Source of the DNA: Bradyrhizobium sp. CSS354 | GTDB taxonomy: Bacteria; Pseudomonadota; Alphaproteobacteria; Rhizobiales; Xanthobacteraceae | NCBI RefSeq assembly: GCF_029051725.1 | Contig: NZ_JAACFU010000008.1 | Location: 186,001 to 250,000 of the forward strand | DNA length: 64,000 nucleotides | Direction of reading: 5' to 3' | Shown here: in pieces, positions 53,499 to 61,579 of the stretch | How positions within the stretch are numbered: the stretch's first letter is position 1 | Layout: every line of letters begins with the position of its first letter | The notes under the pieces: model-generated | The model's database searches: none | Told to the model about the DNA's origin: nothing | Seen by the model: only the letters and a program-made list of their open reading frames with translations | Made by a program: the position numbers and the translations under genes

Positions 53499-54253
53499 GA
53501 GGCGGTTTTCGCGACCAGGCCGCCGAAACGGCGCTCGCGCCTGGCGAATTCGGCGATTGCGCCTTCCAGCGCCGCCTTGTCGAAATCGGGCCAGTGAATC
53601 GGCACGAAGACAAGCTCGCTATAGGCGGCCTGCCACATCAGGAAGTTGGACAGACGCTGCTCGCCACTGGTGCGGATGATGAGATCGGGATCGGGAATGT
53701 CGGGCGCGTCGAGATGAGCGCCCAGTGTCTCGGCGTCGATCGTATCAGGATTGCGCCGGCCCTCGGCGACTTCGCGCGCGAGCTTCTGCGCCGCCTTCGC
53801 GATCTCCTGCCGCGAGCCGTAATTGAAGGCGACGACGAGCGTGAGCCGCGTGTTATCGCGCGTCAGTTCCTCCGCCTCGTTGAGAAGTGCGCAGATGTCG
53901 CCCTCAAGTCCGTCCCGCTCGCCGATGATGCGCACCCTGACGCCGTCGCGATGCAGGCTCGCCAGATCATTGCGGATGAAGCGGCGCAACAGGCCAAAGA
54001 GATCGCCGATCTCGCTCGCCGGGCGTGACCAGTTTTCCGAACTGAAGGAGAAGATGGTGAGATAGCGGATGCCAAGCTCATGCGACGCGCGAACCACGCG
54101 GCGCAGGGCCTCCACGCCGCGGCGATGGCCTTCCGCCCGTGGCAAGCCGCGCGCGGCCGCCCAACGCCCGTTGCCATCCATGATGATGGCGACATGCGCA
54201 GGCGCATCGGACCGATCGGGTCCTTCCGTTGCGGGCGCGGCGGCGTTGGACAT
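53495..54253 (-). CDS. uppS: isoprenyl transferase (undecaprenyl diphosphate synthase)
   Basis: Extends farnesyl diphosphate with isopentenyl units to undecaprenyl diphosphate, the lipid carrier for peptidoglycan and LPS polymers. The 252 residues show the cis-prenyltransferase core IIMDGNGRWAAARGLPRAEGHRRG with the catalytic aspartate, YLTIFSFSSENWSRP, the LVVAFNYGSRQEI block and the DPDLIIRTSGEQRLSNFLMWQAAYSE signature. It lies 93 bp downstream of frr and is coupled to cdsA by overlap. The 54254-54346 gap carries AT-rich repeats (AAAGC-type) but no gene. Confidence 0.96.
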   Translation of the reverse strand: MSNAAAPATEGPDRSDAPAHVAIIMDGNGRWAAARGLPRAEGHRRGVEALRRVVRASHELGIRYLTIFSFSSENWSRPASEIGDLFGLLRRFIRNDLASLHRDGVRVRIIGERDGLEGDICALLNEAEELTRDNTRLTLVVAFNYGSRQEIAKAAQKLAREVAEGRRNPDTIDAETLGAHLDAPDIPDPDLIIRTSGEQRLSNFLMWQAAYSELVFVPIHWPDFDKAALEGAIAEFARRERRFGGLVAKTAS

Positions 54254-54346
54254 GAGGCTGCCTTAAAGCATGATCCGGAAGAATGCGAAGCGGTTTTCCG
54301 AAAAGATCATGCGCGAACAATAACCTAAAGCGCGATCCGGCGCGCT

Positions 54347-54910
54347 TTAGACGGTGAGGATTTCTTTTTCCTTGGCGGCCAGCAACTGGTCGATCTCGGA
54401 GATCGTGCCGTCGGTCGCCTTCTGCACCTCGTCGGCATGGCGCTTCTGATCGTCCTCGGACATCTCGTGATTCTTCTCGAGCTTCTTGAGAACGTCGAGA
54501 CCGTCGCGGCGAACATGGCGCGCGGCGACCTTGGCGGCTTCCGCGTATTTGTGCGCGACCTTGACGAGCTCCTTGCGACGCTCCTCGTTGAGCTCGGGGA
54601 TGCGCAGGCGCAGCACCTGGCCTTCAGTCGCCGGCGACAGGCCGAGATTGGAATCGACGATCGCCTTCTCCACTGCCTTGACCATCGACTTGTCCCAGAC
54701 CTGCACCGAAATCAGGCGCGGCTCCGGCACGCTGACGGTGGCGAGCTGGTTCAGCGGCATGTGGCTGCCATAGGCGTCGACCTGCACCGGATCGAGCATC
54801 GAGGCCGAGGCGCGACCGGTGCGCAGCCCGCCAAGTTCGTGCTTGAGCGACTGGATCGCCCCCTGCATGCGGCGCTTCACTTCGTTGAGATCGAAATTAT
54901 CCGTGGCCAT
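54347..54910 (-). CDS. frr: ribosome recycling factor
   Basis: With EF-G it splits the post-termination ribosome. The 187-residue tRNA-mimic protein shows MQGAIQSLKHELGGLRTGRASASML, VQVDAYGSHMPLNQLATVSVPEPRLI, the conserved SPATEGQVLRLRIPELNEERRKELVK and a helical C-terminal arm. ATG 54910 was chosen over GTG 54913. It follows pyrH with a 66-bp gap in the conserved rpsB-tsf-pyrH-frr order. Confidence 0.97.
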   Translation of the reverse strand: MATDNFDLNEVKRRMQGAIQSLKHELGGLRTGRASASMLDPVQVDAYGSHMPLNQLATVSVPEPRLISVQVWDKSMVKAVEKAIVDSNLGLSPATEGQVLRLRIPELNEERRKELVKVAHKYAEAAKVAARHVRRDGLDVLKKLEKNHEMSEDDQKRHADEVQKATDGTISEIDQLLAAKEKEILTV

Positions 54911-54976
54911 CACGTTTCTCCTTCAAAATCCCGGCGACCTCTCCGCACCCTTCCTAAAGGGCGCAACGACAAGCCG

Positions 54977-55693
54977 TCAGCCGGCGACAATGGTTCCGTG
55001 GCCGCCGCCACGCAGTACAGCGCCGATCGAACCCGGCTCCGCAATCGAGAACACGATGATAGGCAGCGACGTCTCGCGGGCAAGCGCGAAGGCGGTCGCA
55101 TCCATCACCTTGTAGCCGCCCTCGATCGCCTGCGAATGCGTCAAACGGTCGAATCGCGTCGCCGTCGGGTCCTTCTTCGGGTCGGCCGAATAGACGCCGT
55201 CGACATTGGTCGCCTTCAGCACCGCCTGAGCGCCGATCTCGGCGGCACGCAGCACCGCGGTCGTGTCGGTGGTGAAGAACGGATTACCGGTTCCGCCGCC
55301 CAGCAGCACGATCCGGCCCTCGGCGAGGTATTTGTGCGCCGCGGTGCGGGTGAACAGCTCGGAAATCTCGGGCATGACGAAGGCCGACAGCGTGCGCGCA
55401 GGCGTGCCCTTGCGCTCGATCGTGGCTTCGAGCGCGAGGCAGTTCATCATCGTAGCGAGCATGCCCATGGTGTCGCCGGTCGGGCGCGACACGCCGCGCG
55501 AGGAGACCTCGACACCGCGAAAGAGATTGCCGCCGCCGATCACGACGGCCACTTCGGTGCCGAGATGGCGGGCTGCGATCAGATCGTCGGCGACCCGGTC
55601 GATGGTCGGTTGATCGATGCCAAAACCCTGCGGTCCCGCGAGATATTCGCCGGACAGCTTGATCACGACGCGACGATAGACCGGATCAGTCAT
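54977..55693 (-). CDS. pyrH: UMP kinase
   Basis: Phosphorylates UMP to UDP, which feeds the UTP used by PyrG and by the nucleotide-sugar steps of lipid A synthesis. The 238-residue amino-acid-kinase fold has VVIKLSGEYLAG near the N-terminus, VVIGGGNLFRG, the GLALEATI-like helix MMNCLALEA, GGGTGNPFFTTDTTAVLRAAEI and the C-terminal GSIGAVLRGGGHGTIV. ATG 55693 gives the family start; GTG 55699 is an alternative. Confidence 0.97.
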   Translation of the reverse strand: MTDPVYRRVVIKLSGEYLAGPQGFGIDQPTIDRVADDLIAARHLGTEVAVVIGGGNLFRGVEVSSRGVSRPTGDTMGMLATMMNCLALEATIERKGTPARTLSAFVMPEISELFTRTAAHKYLAEGRIVLLGGGTGNPFFTTDTTAVLRAAEIGAQAVLKATNVDGVYSADPKKDPTATRFDRLTHSQAIEGGYKVMDATAFALARETSLPIIVFSIAEPGSIGAVLRGGGHGTIVAG

Positions 55694-55753
55694 GAGCACT
55701 TTCCTTGTCCGGGCGCCGCTTCCGGCGGCACGCCGGAAGGAACGTTCCGGCGC

Positions 55754-56677
55754 TTACTTCTTGCCGCTGGCCGCCGCGACCTCGGCCGCGAAGTCGCTTT
55801 CCTGCTTCTCGATTCCCTCACCGAGAGCATAGCGCACAAAGCCCGCGATCTTCACCGCGCCGCCGACCTTGCCTTCGGCTTCCTTCACCGCCTGCGCCAC
55901 CGACTTGCCGGTGTCGTGGATGAAGGCCTGCTCGAGCAGGCAGACTTCCTTGTAATAGGTCTTCAGGCCGGACTCGACGATCTTCTCGATCACGTTCTCG
56001 GGCTTGCCCTGCTGGCGATATTTGTCGGCGAGCACGTCCTTCTCGCGCTTGACGACCGCCGGATCGAGACCGGACGGATCGAGCGCCAGCGGGTTGGCGG
56101 CCGCGACATGCATCGCAATCTGGCGGCCAAGCGTTGCGAGCTCGTCGGCCTTGCCCGGCGATTCCAGCGCCACGATCACGCCCATCTTGCCGGCGCCCTC
56201 GACGACCGCGCCGTGGACGTAGCTCGACACCACGCCCTGGCTGACTTCGAGCGAAGCTGCGCGCCGCAGCGTCATGTTCTCGCCGATGGTGGCAATCGCG
56301 TCATTGATCGCGGTTTCGATCGTGACGTCGCCGACCTTGGCGGCCTTGATCTTCTCGACATCGGCGCCGACGTTGAATGCGACCTGGGCGATCATCTTGA
56401 CGAGACCCTGAAACTGGCCGTTGCGCGCGACGAAGTCGGTCTCGGAATTGACCTCGACCACGACGCCCTTGTTGCCCTTGGTGAGCGCGCCGATCAGACC
56501 CTCGGCGGCGACGCGGCCCGACTTTTTGGCAGCCTTCGACAGGCCCTTCTTGCGCAGCCAATCCTGCGCCGCTTCCAGGTTGCCGTCATTTTCGGTCAGC
56601 GCGGCCTTGCAGTCCATCATGCCTGCGCCGGTCGACTCGCGCAGGTCCTTGACCATCGCAGCTGTGATCGTTGCCAT
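55754..56677 (-). CDS. tsf: elongation factor Ts
   Basis: Guanine-nucleotide exchange factor for EF-Tu. The 307 residues start with the EF-Tu-contact domain ATITAAMVKDLRESTGAGMMDCKAAL, then contain EVNSETDFVARNGQF and IGENMTLRRAASLEV, and end KIAGFVRYALGEGIEKQESDF. It follows rpsB with a 131-bp gap and precedes pyrH, the usual order. Confidence 0.98.
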   Translation of the reverse strand: MATITAAMVKDLRESTGAGMMDCKAALTENDGNLEAAQDWLRKKGLSKAAKKSGRVAAEGLIGALTKGNKGVVVEVNSETDFVARNGQFQGLVKMIAQVAFNVGADVEKIKAAKVGDVTIETAINDAIATIGENMTLRRAASLEVSQGVVSSYVHGAVVEGAGKMGVIVALESPGKADELATLGRQIAMHVAAANPLALDPSGLDPAVVKREKDVLADKYRQQGKPENVIEKIVESGLKTYYKEVCLLEQAFIHDTGKSVAQAVKEAEGKVGGAVKIAGFVRYALGEGIEKQESDFAAEVAAASGKK

Positions 56678-56808
56678 CGTTCAAAATCCTTTTTGCCTGC
56701 CGGTTTACCGCGGCGCGGCCAGATCGCCTCGCCGCGGTCCATCTCAGGAATTCGCGTCAACTGAAATGGTGGCCGGAGCTTGTCCGGCCAACCCATCGCT
56801 CTTTTTGA

Positions 56809-57801
56809 CTATTCCGCTTCCGCGGTCAGCGCCTTGGCCTTGGCCACCCAGGCGTCCGCGCGGCTCGGCAAGCCGACTTCTTCGCCGATCTTGTGCGCGG
56901 TGTCGTGATCGAGCTCGGCCAGCTGCCAGAAGTGGAAGATGCCGAGGTCGTTGAACTTCTTCTCGATCGCGCCCGATACGCCCGGGAGCTTTTTGAGGTC
57001 GTCGGAGGTGCCGCGCGGACCGGCGAGGCCCTGGAAGCCGCTCGTGGCGGCGGGCAGCTCTTCTGCGACCGGCCGAACCGAAGCGCCGACGTCGATGCCG
57101 GAATCACCCTGGGCGCGCGAAATGCCGTCAATCGCTGCGCGCGCGATCAGATCGCAATAGAGCGCGATCGCGCGGCCGGCGTCGTCATTTCCCGGCACCA
57201 CATAGGTGATGCCCTTCGGATCCGAATTGGTGTCGACGATCGCGGCGACCGGGATGTTGAGCCGCTGGGCTTCCTGGATCGCGATGTCTTCCTTGTTGGT
57301 GTCGATCACGAAGATCAGGTCGGGCAGACCGCCCATGTCCTTGATGCCGCCGAGCGAGCGGTCGAGCTTGTCGCGCTCGCGCTGAAGCGTCAGGCGCTCC
57401 TTCTTGGTGTAGGAGGAGGCATCGCCGCCGGCGAGCACGTCGTCGAGATGGCGCAGGCGCTTGATCGAGCCCGAGATCGTCTTCCAGTTGGTCAGCGTGC
57501 CGCCGAGCCAGCGCGAATTGACGAAGTACTGAGCGCAGCGCTTGGCCGCGTCGGCAACGCCGTCCTGCGCCTGGCGCTTGGTGCCGACGAACAGGATGCG
57601 GCCGCCCTTGGCGACGGTGTCGCTGACCGCCTGCAAGGCGTTGTGCAGCAACGGCACGGTCTGCGCGAGGTCGACGATGTGGATGTTGTTGCGAGCGCCG
57701 AAAATGAACGGCGCCATTTTCGGATTCCAGCGGTGAGACTGGTGACCAAAGTGCACGCCGGCTTCGAGGAGCTGACGCATAGTGAAATCGGGTAGTGCCA
57801 T
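56809..57801 (-). CDS. rpsB: 30S ribosomal protein S2 with C-terminal extension
   Basis: Small-subunit protein needed to bind S1 and initiate translation. Residues 1-225 are the S2 core: MALPDFTMRQLLEAGVHFGHQ, FVGTKRQAQD, WLGGTLTNWKTI, DLIFVIDTNKEDIAIQEAQRL and IPVAAIVDTNSDP. The 330-residue length exceeds the 240 of E. coli S2: from about residue 255 a helical extension containing DDLKKLPGVSGAIEKKFNDLG resembles helix-hairpin-helix or L21/L27-like tails and is typical of alphaproteobacterial S2. ATG 57801 was used. Transcription probably starts in the 222 bp upstream, after a terminator serving the preceding gene. Confidence 0.97.
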   Translation of the reverse strand: MALPDFTMRQLLEAGVHFGHQSHRWNPKMAPFIFGARNNIHIVDLAQTVPLLHNALQAVSDTVAKGGRILFVGTKRQAQDGVADAAKRCAQYFVNSRWLGGTLTNWKTISGSIKRLRHLDDVLAGGDASSYTKKERLTLQRERDKLDRSLGGIKDMGGLPDLIFVIDTNKEDIAIQEAQRLNIPVAAIVDTNSDPKGITYVVPGNDDAGRAIALYCDLIARAAIDGISRAQGDSGIDVGASVRPVAEELPAATSGFQGLAGPRGTSDDLKKLPGVSGAIEKKFNDLGIFHFWQLAELDHDTAHKIGEEVGLPSRADAWVAKAKALTAEAE

Positions 57802-57950
57802 CGTTCTAATTCTCCGGTTGGTTCCTCCGGAAGCGTGTGAGCAGAACAGAGCGTTGTCGCCCCGGCTGCCACCGGACGGCCTTGTGAGCCATGCTTCCGT
57901 GTGAGATCGCGCGGTGTATAGCGCGATTTCGGCCAGAAGCAAGGAAATAA

Positions 57951-57987
57951 GGGCCTTTCGGGGGCGGCTTTCGCCCGCGAGAGGCCC
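57951..57987 (-). terminator. terminator after the caspase-like gene
   Basis: On the minus strand, 37 bp past the stop, GGGCCT...AGGCCC, TCG...CGA and GGGCG...CGCCC pair into one stem with two mismatches and a small loop. TTATTTCC follows at once, fitting an intrinsic terminator upstream of the rpsB promoter. Confidence 0.7.
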
Positions 57988-58023
57988 CCTTCCCTAAAGA
58001 CCGCGCGGCGGCCTAGCCCCTGC

Positions 58024-60543
58024 CTAGCATCTGGGCTGGTTCGGCGGGCACTTCTTTGCCGCCGGCGGCGGAGCCGCGGGACGCGGCGGAGGTGCTGGCG
58101 GCGGTGCTGCCGGCCGCGGCGGCGGCGGTGGCGCGACGGCCATCCGGGGCGGCGGAGGTGGCGCCGGCCGGGCGACCGGCGGCGGCGGCGCGGGTCGCGC
58201 CATTGGCGGCGGCGCCGGCCGAGCGACCGCTACGGGCGGAGCCACCCGCGCCGGTGGCGGCGGCGCAATACGCGGCGGAGGCGGAGGCGTCGGCCGCGCC
58301 ACGGCCTGAGGCCGCGGTGGTGGTGCCGACGGCCGGGCAGCCTGGGCGGGAGCAGCGCTCGGCTGATGCTGCGGCCTGATCGGCTCCCGCGCCGCCGAGG
58401 GCGGCGGCGTGACCGGTCGTCCAATTGCGCCAGGAGGCGTGCGGGCAGCCGCCGGCGAACCAGCGGGCTCGCGGGTCGCGGACTTGCCATGGTCCCCAGG
58501 CCCGGTCCCGGGCGGGGCCTGTGCCACCGGCGGCTTCGGCAGTTGGCCGGGCACAGCGGCTGAGTTTGTCGGCGTGGCCGCAGTCGCCGGCGCGGCGGCG
58601 GTCGGCGCACCGGGATGAGCCGCCGGCGGAGCGCCGGGAGTAGCAGTCGTCGGCACCCCCGCAGGCGCTCCCGGACGGGTCGGCGGCGGTGCGCCGGGTG
58701 CGGTGGCCGTCGGCTGCCCGGGTCTGCCGCCCGGCAATGGCCCGGCTCCCGCTGGCGGTGCAGGTGGGCCGCCATGGGTGCCGGGAACCGGCAGCGTGTT
58801 GGCTTGGGGCAGCTTGGCCGGTGGGGTGGCAAGTGGAGTGGCAGATGGACTGGCAGGCGGAGTGAGAGGTGGCGTACCGGTCGGCGCGACATTGGCCGGC
58901 CGCGCCGGAGGCGTTCCTGGCCTCGCCGTCGGCTGCATCGTCGCGCTCGGGGGCATCGGCGCCTTTCCCTGCTGGATCAGGGTGGCGCGCTGCACGGCCG
59001 CCTGCGGCATGGCTGGACCAGCCGGATTGGTGCGCCCGGCAATGGCCGGCGTGAGATTGCCTGGTCCGGCACCCGCCCCCACCGGCGGTGCCGGCGGCTG
59101 GTTGATCACCGTGTTGATGACCGTCCTGTTATGGATGTTCTGATAGATGATATTGTTCGGCGGCGGTGCGACATAGACCGGCGGCCTGACGAACACAGGG
59201 ATCGGCACGAACATCGGCTGCGGCAGCACGAACAGGCCGATCACCGGCATCGGCGGCGACAGCACAACGAAATCCGGCGGCGGCGGCGGCAGATAGTAGA
59301 CCGGCGGCGGTGGTGGCGGCGCGAAGCCAAAATCCGGATCGCTGAAATACAGCACGGGACGGTCGACATAGACCACCTCCTCCGGCGGCGGTGGCGGCAC
59401 GTCGTAGTCGATCATCGCAAAGCTCGGCGGCGGCTCGGGCGGCGCGGTGAGGATCGCCAGGCGCCGGCGCGCATCCGCCGCATGCGGACCACGCGGATAC
59501 CGACGCAGATACGACCAATAGGCTTCCGGCGTGTCGGTGCGATAGGTCCGCCGCCAGGTGATGGCCTCGCGGCGCGCCGCGACGATCACCATCACCCGCT
59601 TCGACAGCGGGTCGCCCGGATAGGCGGTGAGAAACTCTTCGTAGGCAGGTAGCGTGTCGCGCGTGAGCGCGGCGGCATAGGCATCCTGCACGCCGAGATC
59701 GCGGATCGGCTTGTTGCGGATCGCGGCGACCTGGTCGGGTGCGGCCTCCGGCGGCGGCGCGTCGGGCCCGCGCTCGAAGAACGAGAATGGCGCCGATATC
59801 TTCTGCTCGTTCCAGGGCACCTGCGCGCCCTTGCTGGCCTCGTTGACGCGCAGGCGAACGCGGTCGAACACCTCAGGCAGCGGCAAGCCGCCGGTGCGGA
59901 TCATCTCCGCCAGCGATTGCGCATAGATGCCGTAAGGTCCGGGCTCCTCGGGCGCCACCGTGCCGGGCGCGGCGTTGAACGCAATCAGCATGTTGGCGTC
60001 GGGCTCGACCAGCGCAAGTCCGCCCGCGATCTGCTGGCCGCCCTCCACGAAGGGCTGCGCCCGCGCTGCGTCGAGCACGACGATATTGGCCTTGAGCGGA
60101 ACGGAGGCGAGCTGGCGGAGATAGTCGCCGATGCGCAGGCCTTCGGTCGGAATGTCGGTGTCGCGGGTGATGTTGGAATCGACCGGGATGAAGTAGTTCT
60201 CACCGGCGAGTTGCACGCCATAGCCGGCGAGATAGACCATCGCGACGGTGCCCGGTCCGGAGGCCTGCGCCTTCTGGATGAAATCGCGAAAGCTCTTGCG
60301 CAGCGTGTCGCCGTCGAGATCGCGGGCGCCGACGACGTCGAAGCCCGCCGCCTGCAGCGTCTGCGCGATCAGGCCGGCATCGTTTGCCGTCGTCGCCAGC
60401 GGCGACTTGGCATAGGCGCCGTTGCCGACCACGAGTGCGATACGCTTTTCCTGCTGCTGCGCACGCGCCGGATCCGGTACGCCGGCGGCTAGGACCGCGA
60501 TCGGCAGGAGAAGGCAAATGAAGGCTCTGAGCGTCCCACGCAT
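58024..60543 (-). CDS. exported pseudo-caspase with proline-rich C-terminus
   Basis: An 839-residue protein with a signal peptide (residues 1-28, LRAFICLLLPIAVLAAGV, AxA site) and a caspase/metacaspase p20-like domain at about 34-240 (RIALVVGNGAYAKSPLATTANDA). The catalytic histidine position is Tyr108 (AGYGVQ instead of GHGVQ) and the cysteine position is Ala160 (LDAARAQPF instead of DACR), so it should be inactive as a protease. A linker with repeated-looking segments (about 270-370) leads to a Pro-, Ala- and Gly-rich tail of roughly 400 residues. Alphaproteobacteria carry many such exported caspase-fold proteins with unknown roles. ATG 60543 gives the signal peptide; upstream codons are spurious. 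Confidence 0.88.
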   Translation of the reverse strand: MRGTLRAFICLLLPIAVLAAGVPDPARAQQQEKRIALVVGNGAYAKSPLATTANDAGLIAQTLQAAGFDVVGARDLDGDTLRKSFRDFIQKAQASGPGTVAMVYLAGYGVQLAGENYFIPVDSNITRDTDIPTEGLRIGDYLRQLASVPLKANIVVLDAARAQPFVEGGQQIAGGLALVEPDANMLIAFNAAPGTVAPEEPGPYGIYAQSLAEMIRTGGLPLPEVFDRVRLRVNEASKGAQVPWNEQKISAPFSFFERGPDAPPPEAAPDQVAAIRNKPIRDLGVQDAYAAALTRDTLPAYEEFLTAYPGDPLSKRVMVIVAARREAITWRRTYRTDTPEAYWSYLRRYPRGPHAADARRRLAILTAPPEPPPSFAMIDYDVPPPPPEEVVYVDRPVLYFSDPDFGFAPPPPPPVYYLPPPPPDFVVLSPPMPVIGLFVLPQPMFVPIPVFVRPPVYVAPPPNNIIYQNIHNRTVINTVINQPPAPPVGAGAGPGNLTPAIAGRTNPAGPAMPQAAVQRATLIQQGKAPMPPSATMQPTARPGTPPARPANVAPTGTPPLTPPASPSATPLATPPAKLPQANTLPVPGTHGGPPAPPAGAGPLPGGRPGQPTATAPGAPPPTRPGAPAGVPTTATPGAPPAAHPGAPTAAAPATAATPTNSAAVPGQLPKPPVAQAPPGTGPGDHGKSATREPAGSPAAARTPPGAIGRPVTPPPSAAREPIRPQHQPSAAPAQAARPSAPPPRPQAVARPTPPPPPRIAPPPPARVAPPVAVARPAPPPMARPAPPPPVARPAPPPPPRMAVAPPPPPRPAAPPPAPPPRPAAPPPAAKKCPPNQPRC

Positions 60544-60721
60544 GGCTTGCTTGCCCGTTTTTGTTGTTGAGGTGCCGCCGCGCATCAGACGCGCCGCCAG
60601 CTGAATGGCACTTGAACGAAAGGCTTCCAAATAACGAAGGCTTGGATTGAGGCGGCGGCATGGCGCCCGCGCGCCCGCGTCAGCCTCGCGACAACGAACC
60701 GGCGCGAGCCGGTCCATCTCG

Positions 60722-61462
60722 TCAGATCTGCGCGATCAGGTCGACCGTTCCCGTCGTGAGCCGATAGATGCCGCCGACGACCTTCAGCTTGCCCTGCTCG
60801 ACGGCCGCATTGAGGATCGGCGCGGCCGACTTAAGCTTCGCGACATTGTCGATGACGTTCTGCCGGATCGCCTTGTCGAGGAGGTCCCCACCCTGCTGCA
60901 TCGCAGCCTTCGCTGCGGGCGCGATCGCATCGACCAGCGAGGGAATATGGCCCGGTGGCGGCTTGTTGTCCTTGATCGCCTTCAGCGTCGCATCGACCGC
61001 GCCGCAACTGTCATGGCCCAGCACCAGAATCAGCGGCGCGTTGAGCACGGCCACCGCGTATTCCATGCTGGCGATGGTCTCCGTGCCGGCGAAATTTCCT
61101 GCGACGCGGCAGACGAACAGATCGCCACGGCCGGTGTCGAAGGCATATTCCGGCGCGATGCGCGAATCGGCACAGCTCAGCACGGCCGCGAACGGATTCT
61201 GTCCGCCGGCCAACGCCTCGCGCTCGTGCTTGAAATCGTGCCGCCGCGACACGCCGTCGACATACCGCGCATTGCCTTCCGTCAGGCGCTTCAACGATGC
61301 GTCGGGCGACAGCACGTTCTGCGGCTTGGGCGGCGTTTTCGTCTCCTTGGCGAAAGCATTGCCGGCGAAGGCAAGGCCGAACGCGGCGGCGCCAAACAGC
61401 ATTGCGGACCGCCGCGACGGCACGGTATCTCGCTGCAGAGCTTCAGAGCATTTGTCGCACAT
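60722..61462 (-). CDS. exported beta-class carbonic anhydrase
   Basis: Interconverts carbon dioxide and bicarbonate using zinc. Zinc ligands appear in CADSRI (Cys and Asp) and GHDSCGAV (His and Cys), with EYAVAVLNAPLILVLGHD between. The 246-residue protein has an exported N-terminus: a hydrophobic AMLFGAAAFGLAFAGNAFA after SRR, a Tat-like twin arginine, with AxA cleavage. The first residues MCDKC add a paired cysteine motif before it. ATG 61462 matches this layout; a longer in-frame start at 61552 does not. Located between the caspase-like gene and dnaE; the periplasmic location is inference from the signal sequence. Confidence 0.93.
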   Translation of the reverse strand: MCDKCSEALQRDTVPSRRSAMLFGAAAFGLAFAGNAFAKETKTPPKPQNVLSPDASLKRLTEGNARYVDGVSRRHDFKHEREALAGGQNPFAAVLSCADSRIAPEYAFDTGRGDLFVCRVAGNFAGTETIASMEYAVAVLNAPLILVLGHDSCGAVDATLKAIKDNKPPPGHIPSLVDAIAPAAKAAMQQGGDLLDKAIRQNVIDNVAKLKSAAPILNAAVEQGKLKVVGGIYRLTTGTVDLIAQI

Positions 61463-61579
61463 GTCGCGTTTCCTCCCGGCGAGGTGGACGATGGCATCGC
61501 CGCGATCATAGCCGCAATGACGTGACGAAACCACAACATCCGCCGGGAGCACGCCCGACCTTCAGCGCCGGCCCCTCGA

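Noticed and set aside
54437..56764. 775-residue plus-strand open frame
   Set aside because: Lies antisense over frr, pyrH and tsf; long opposite-strand frames are expected in this high-GC codon pattern, and it has no domain resemblance.
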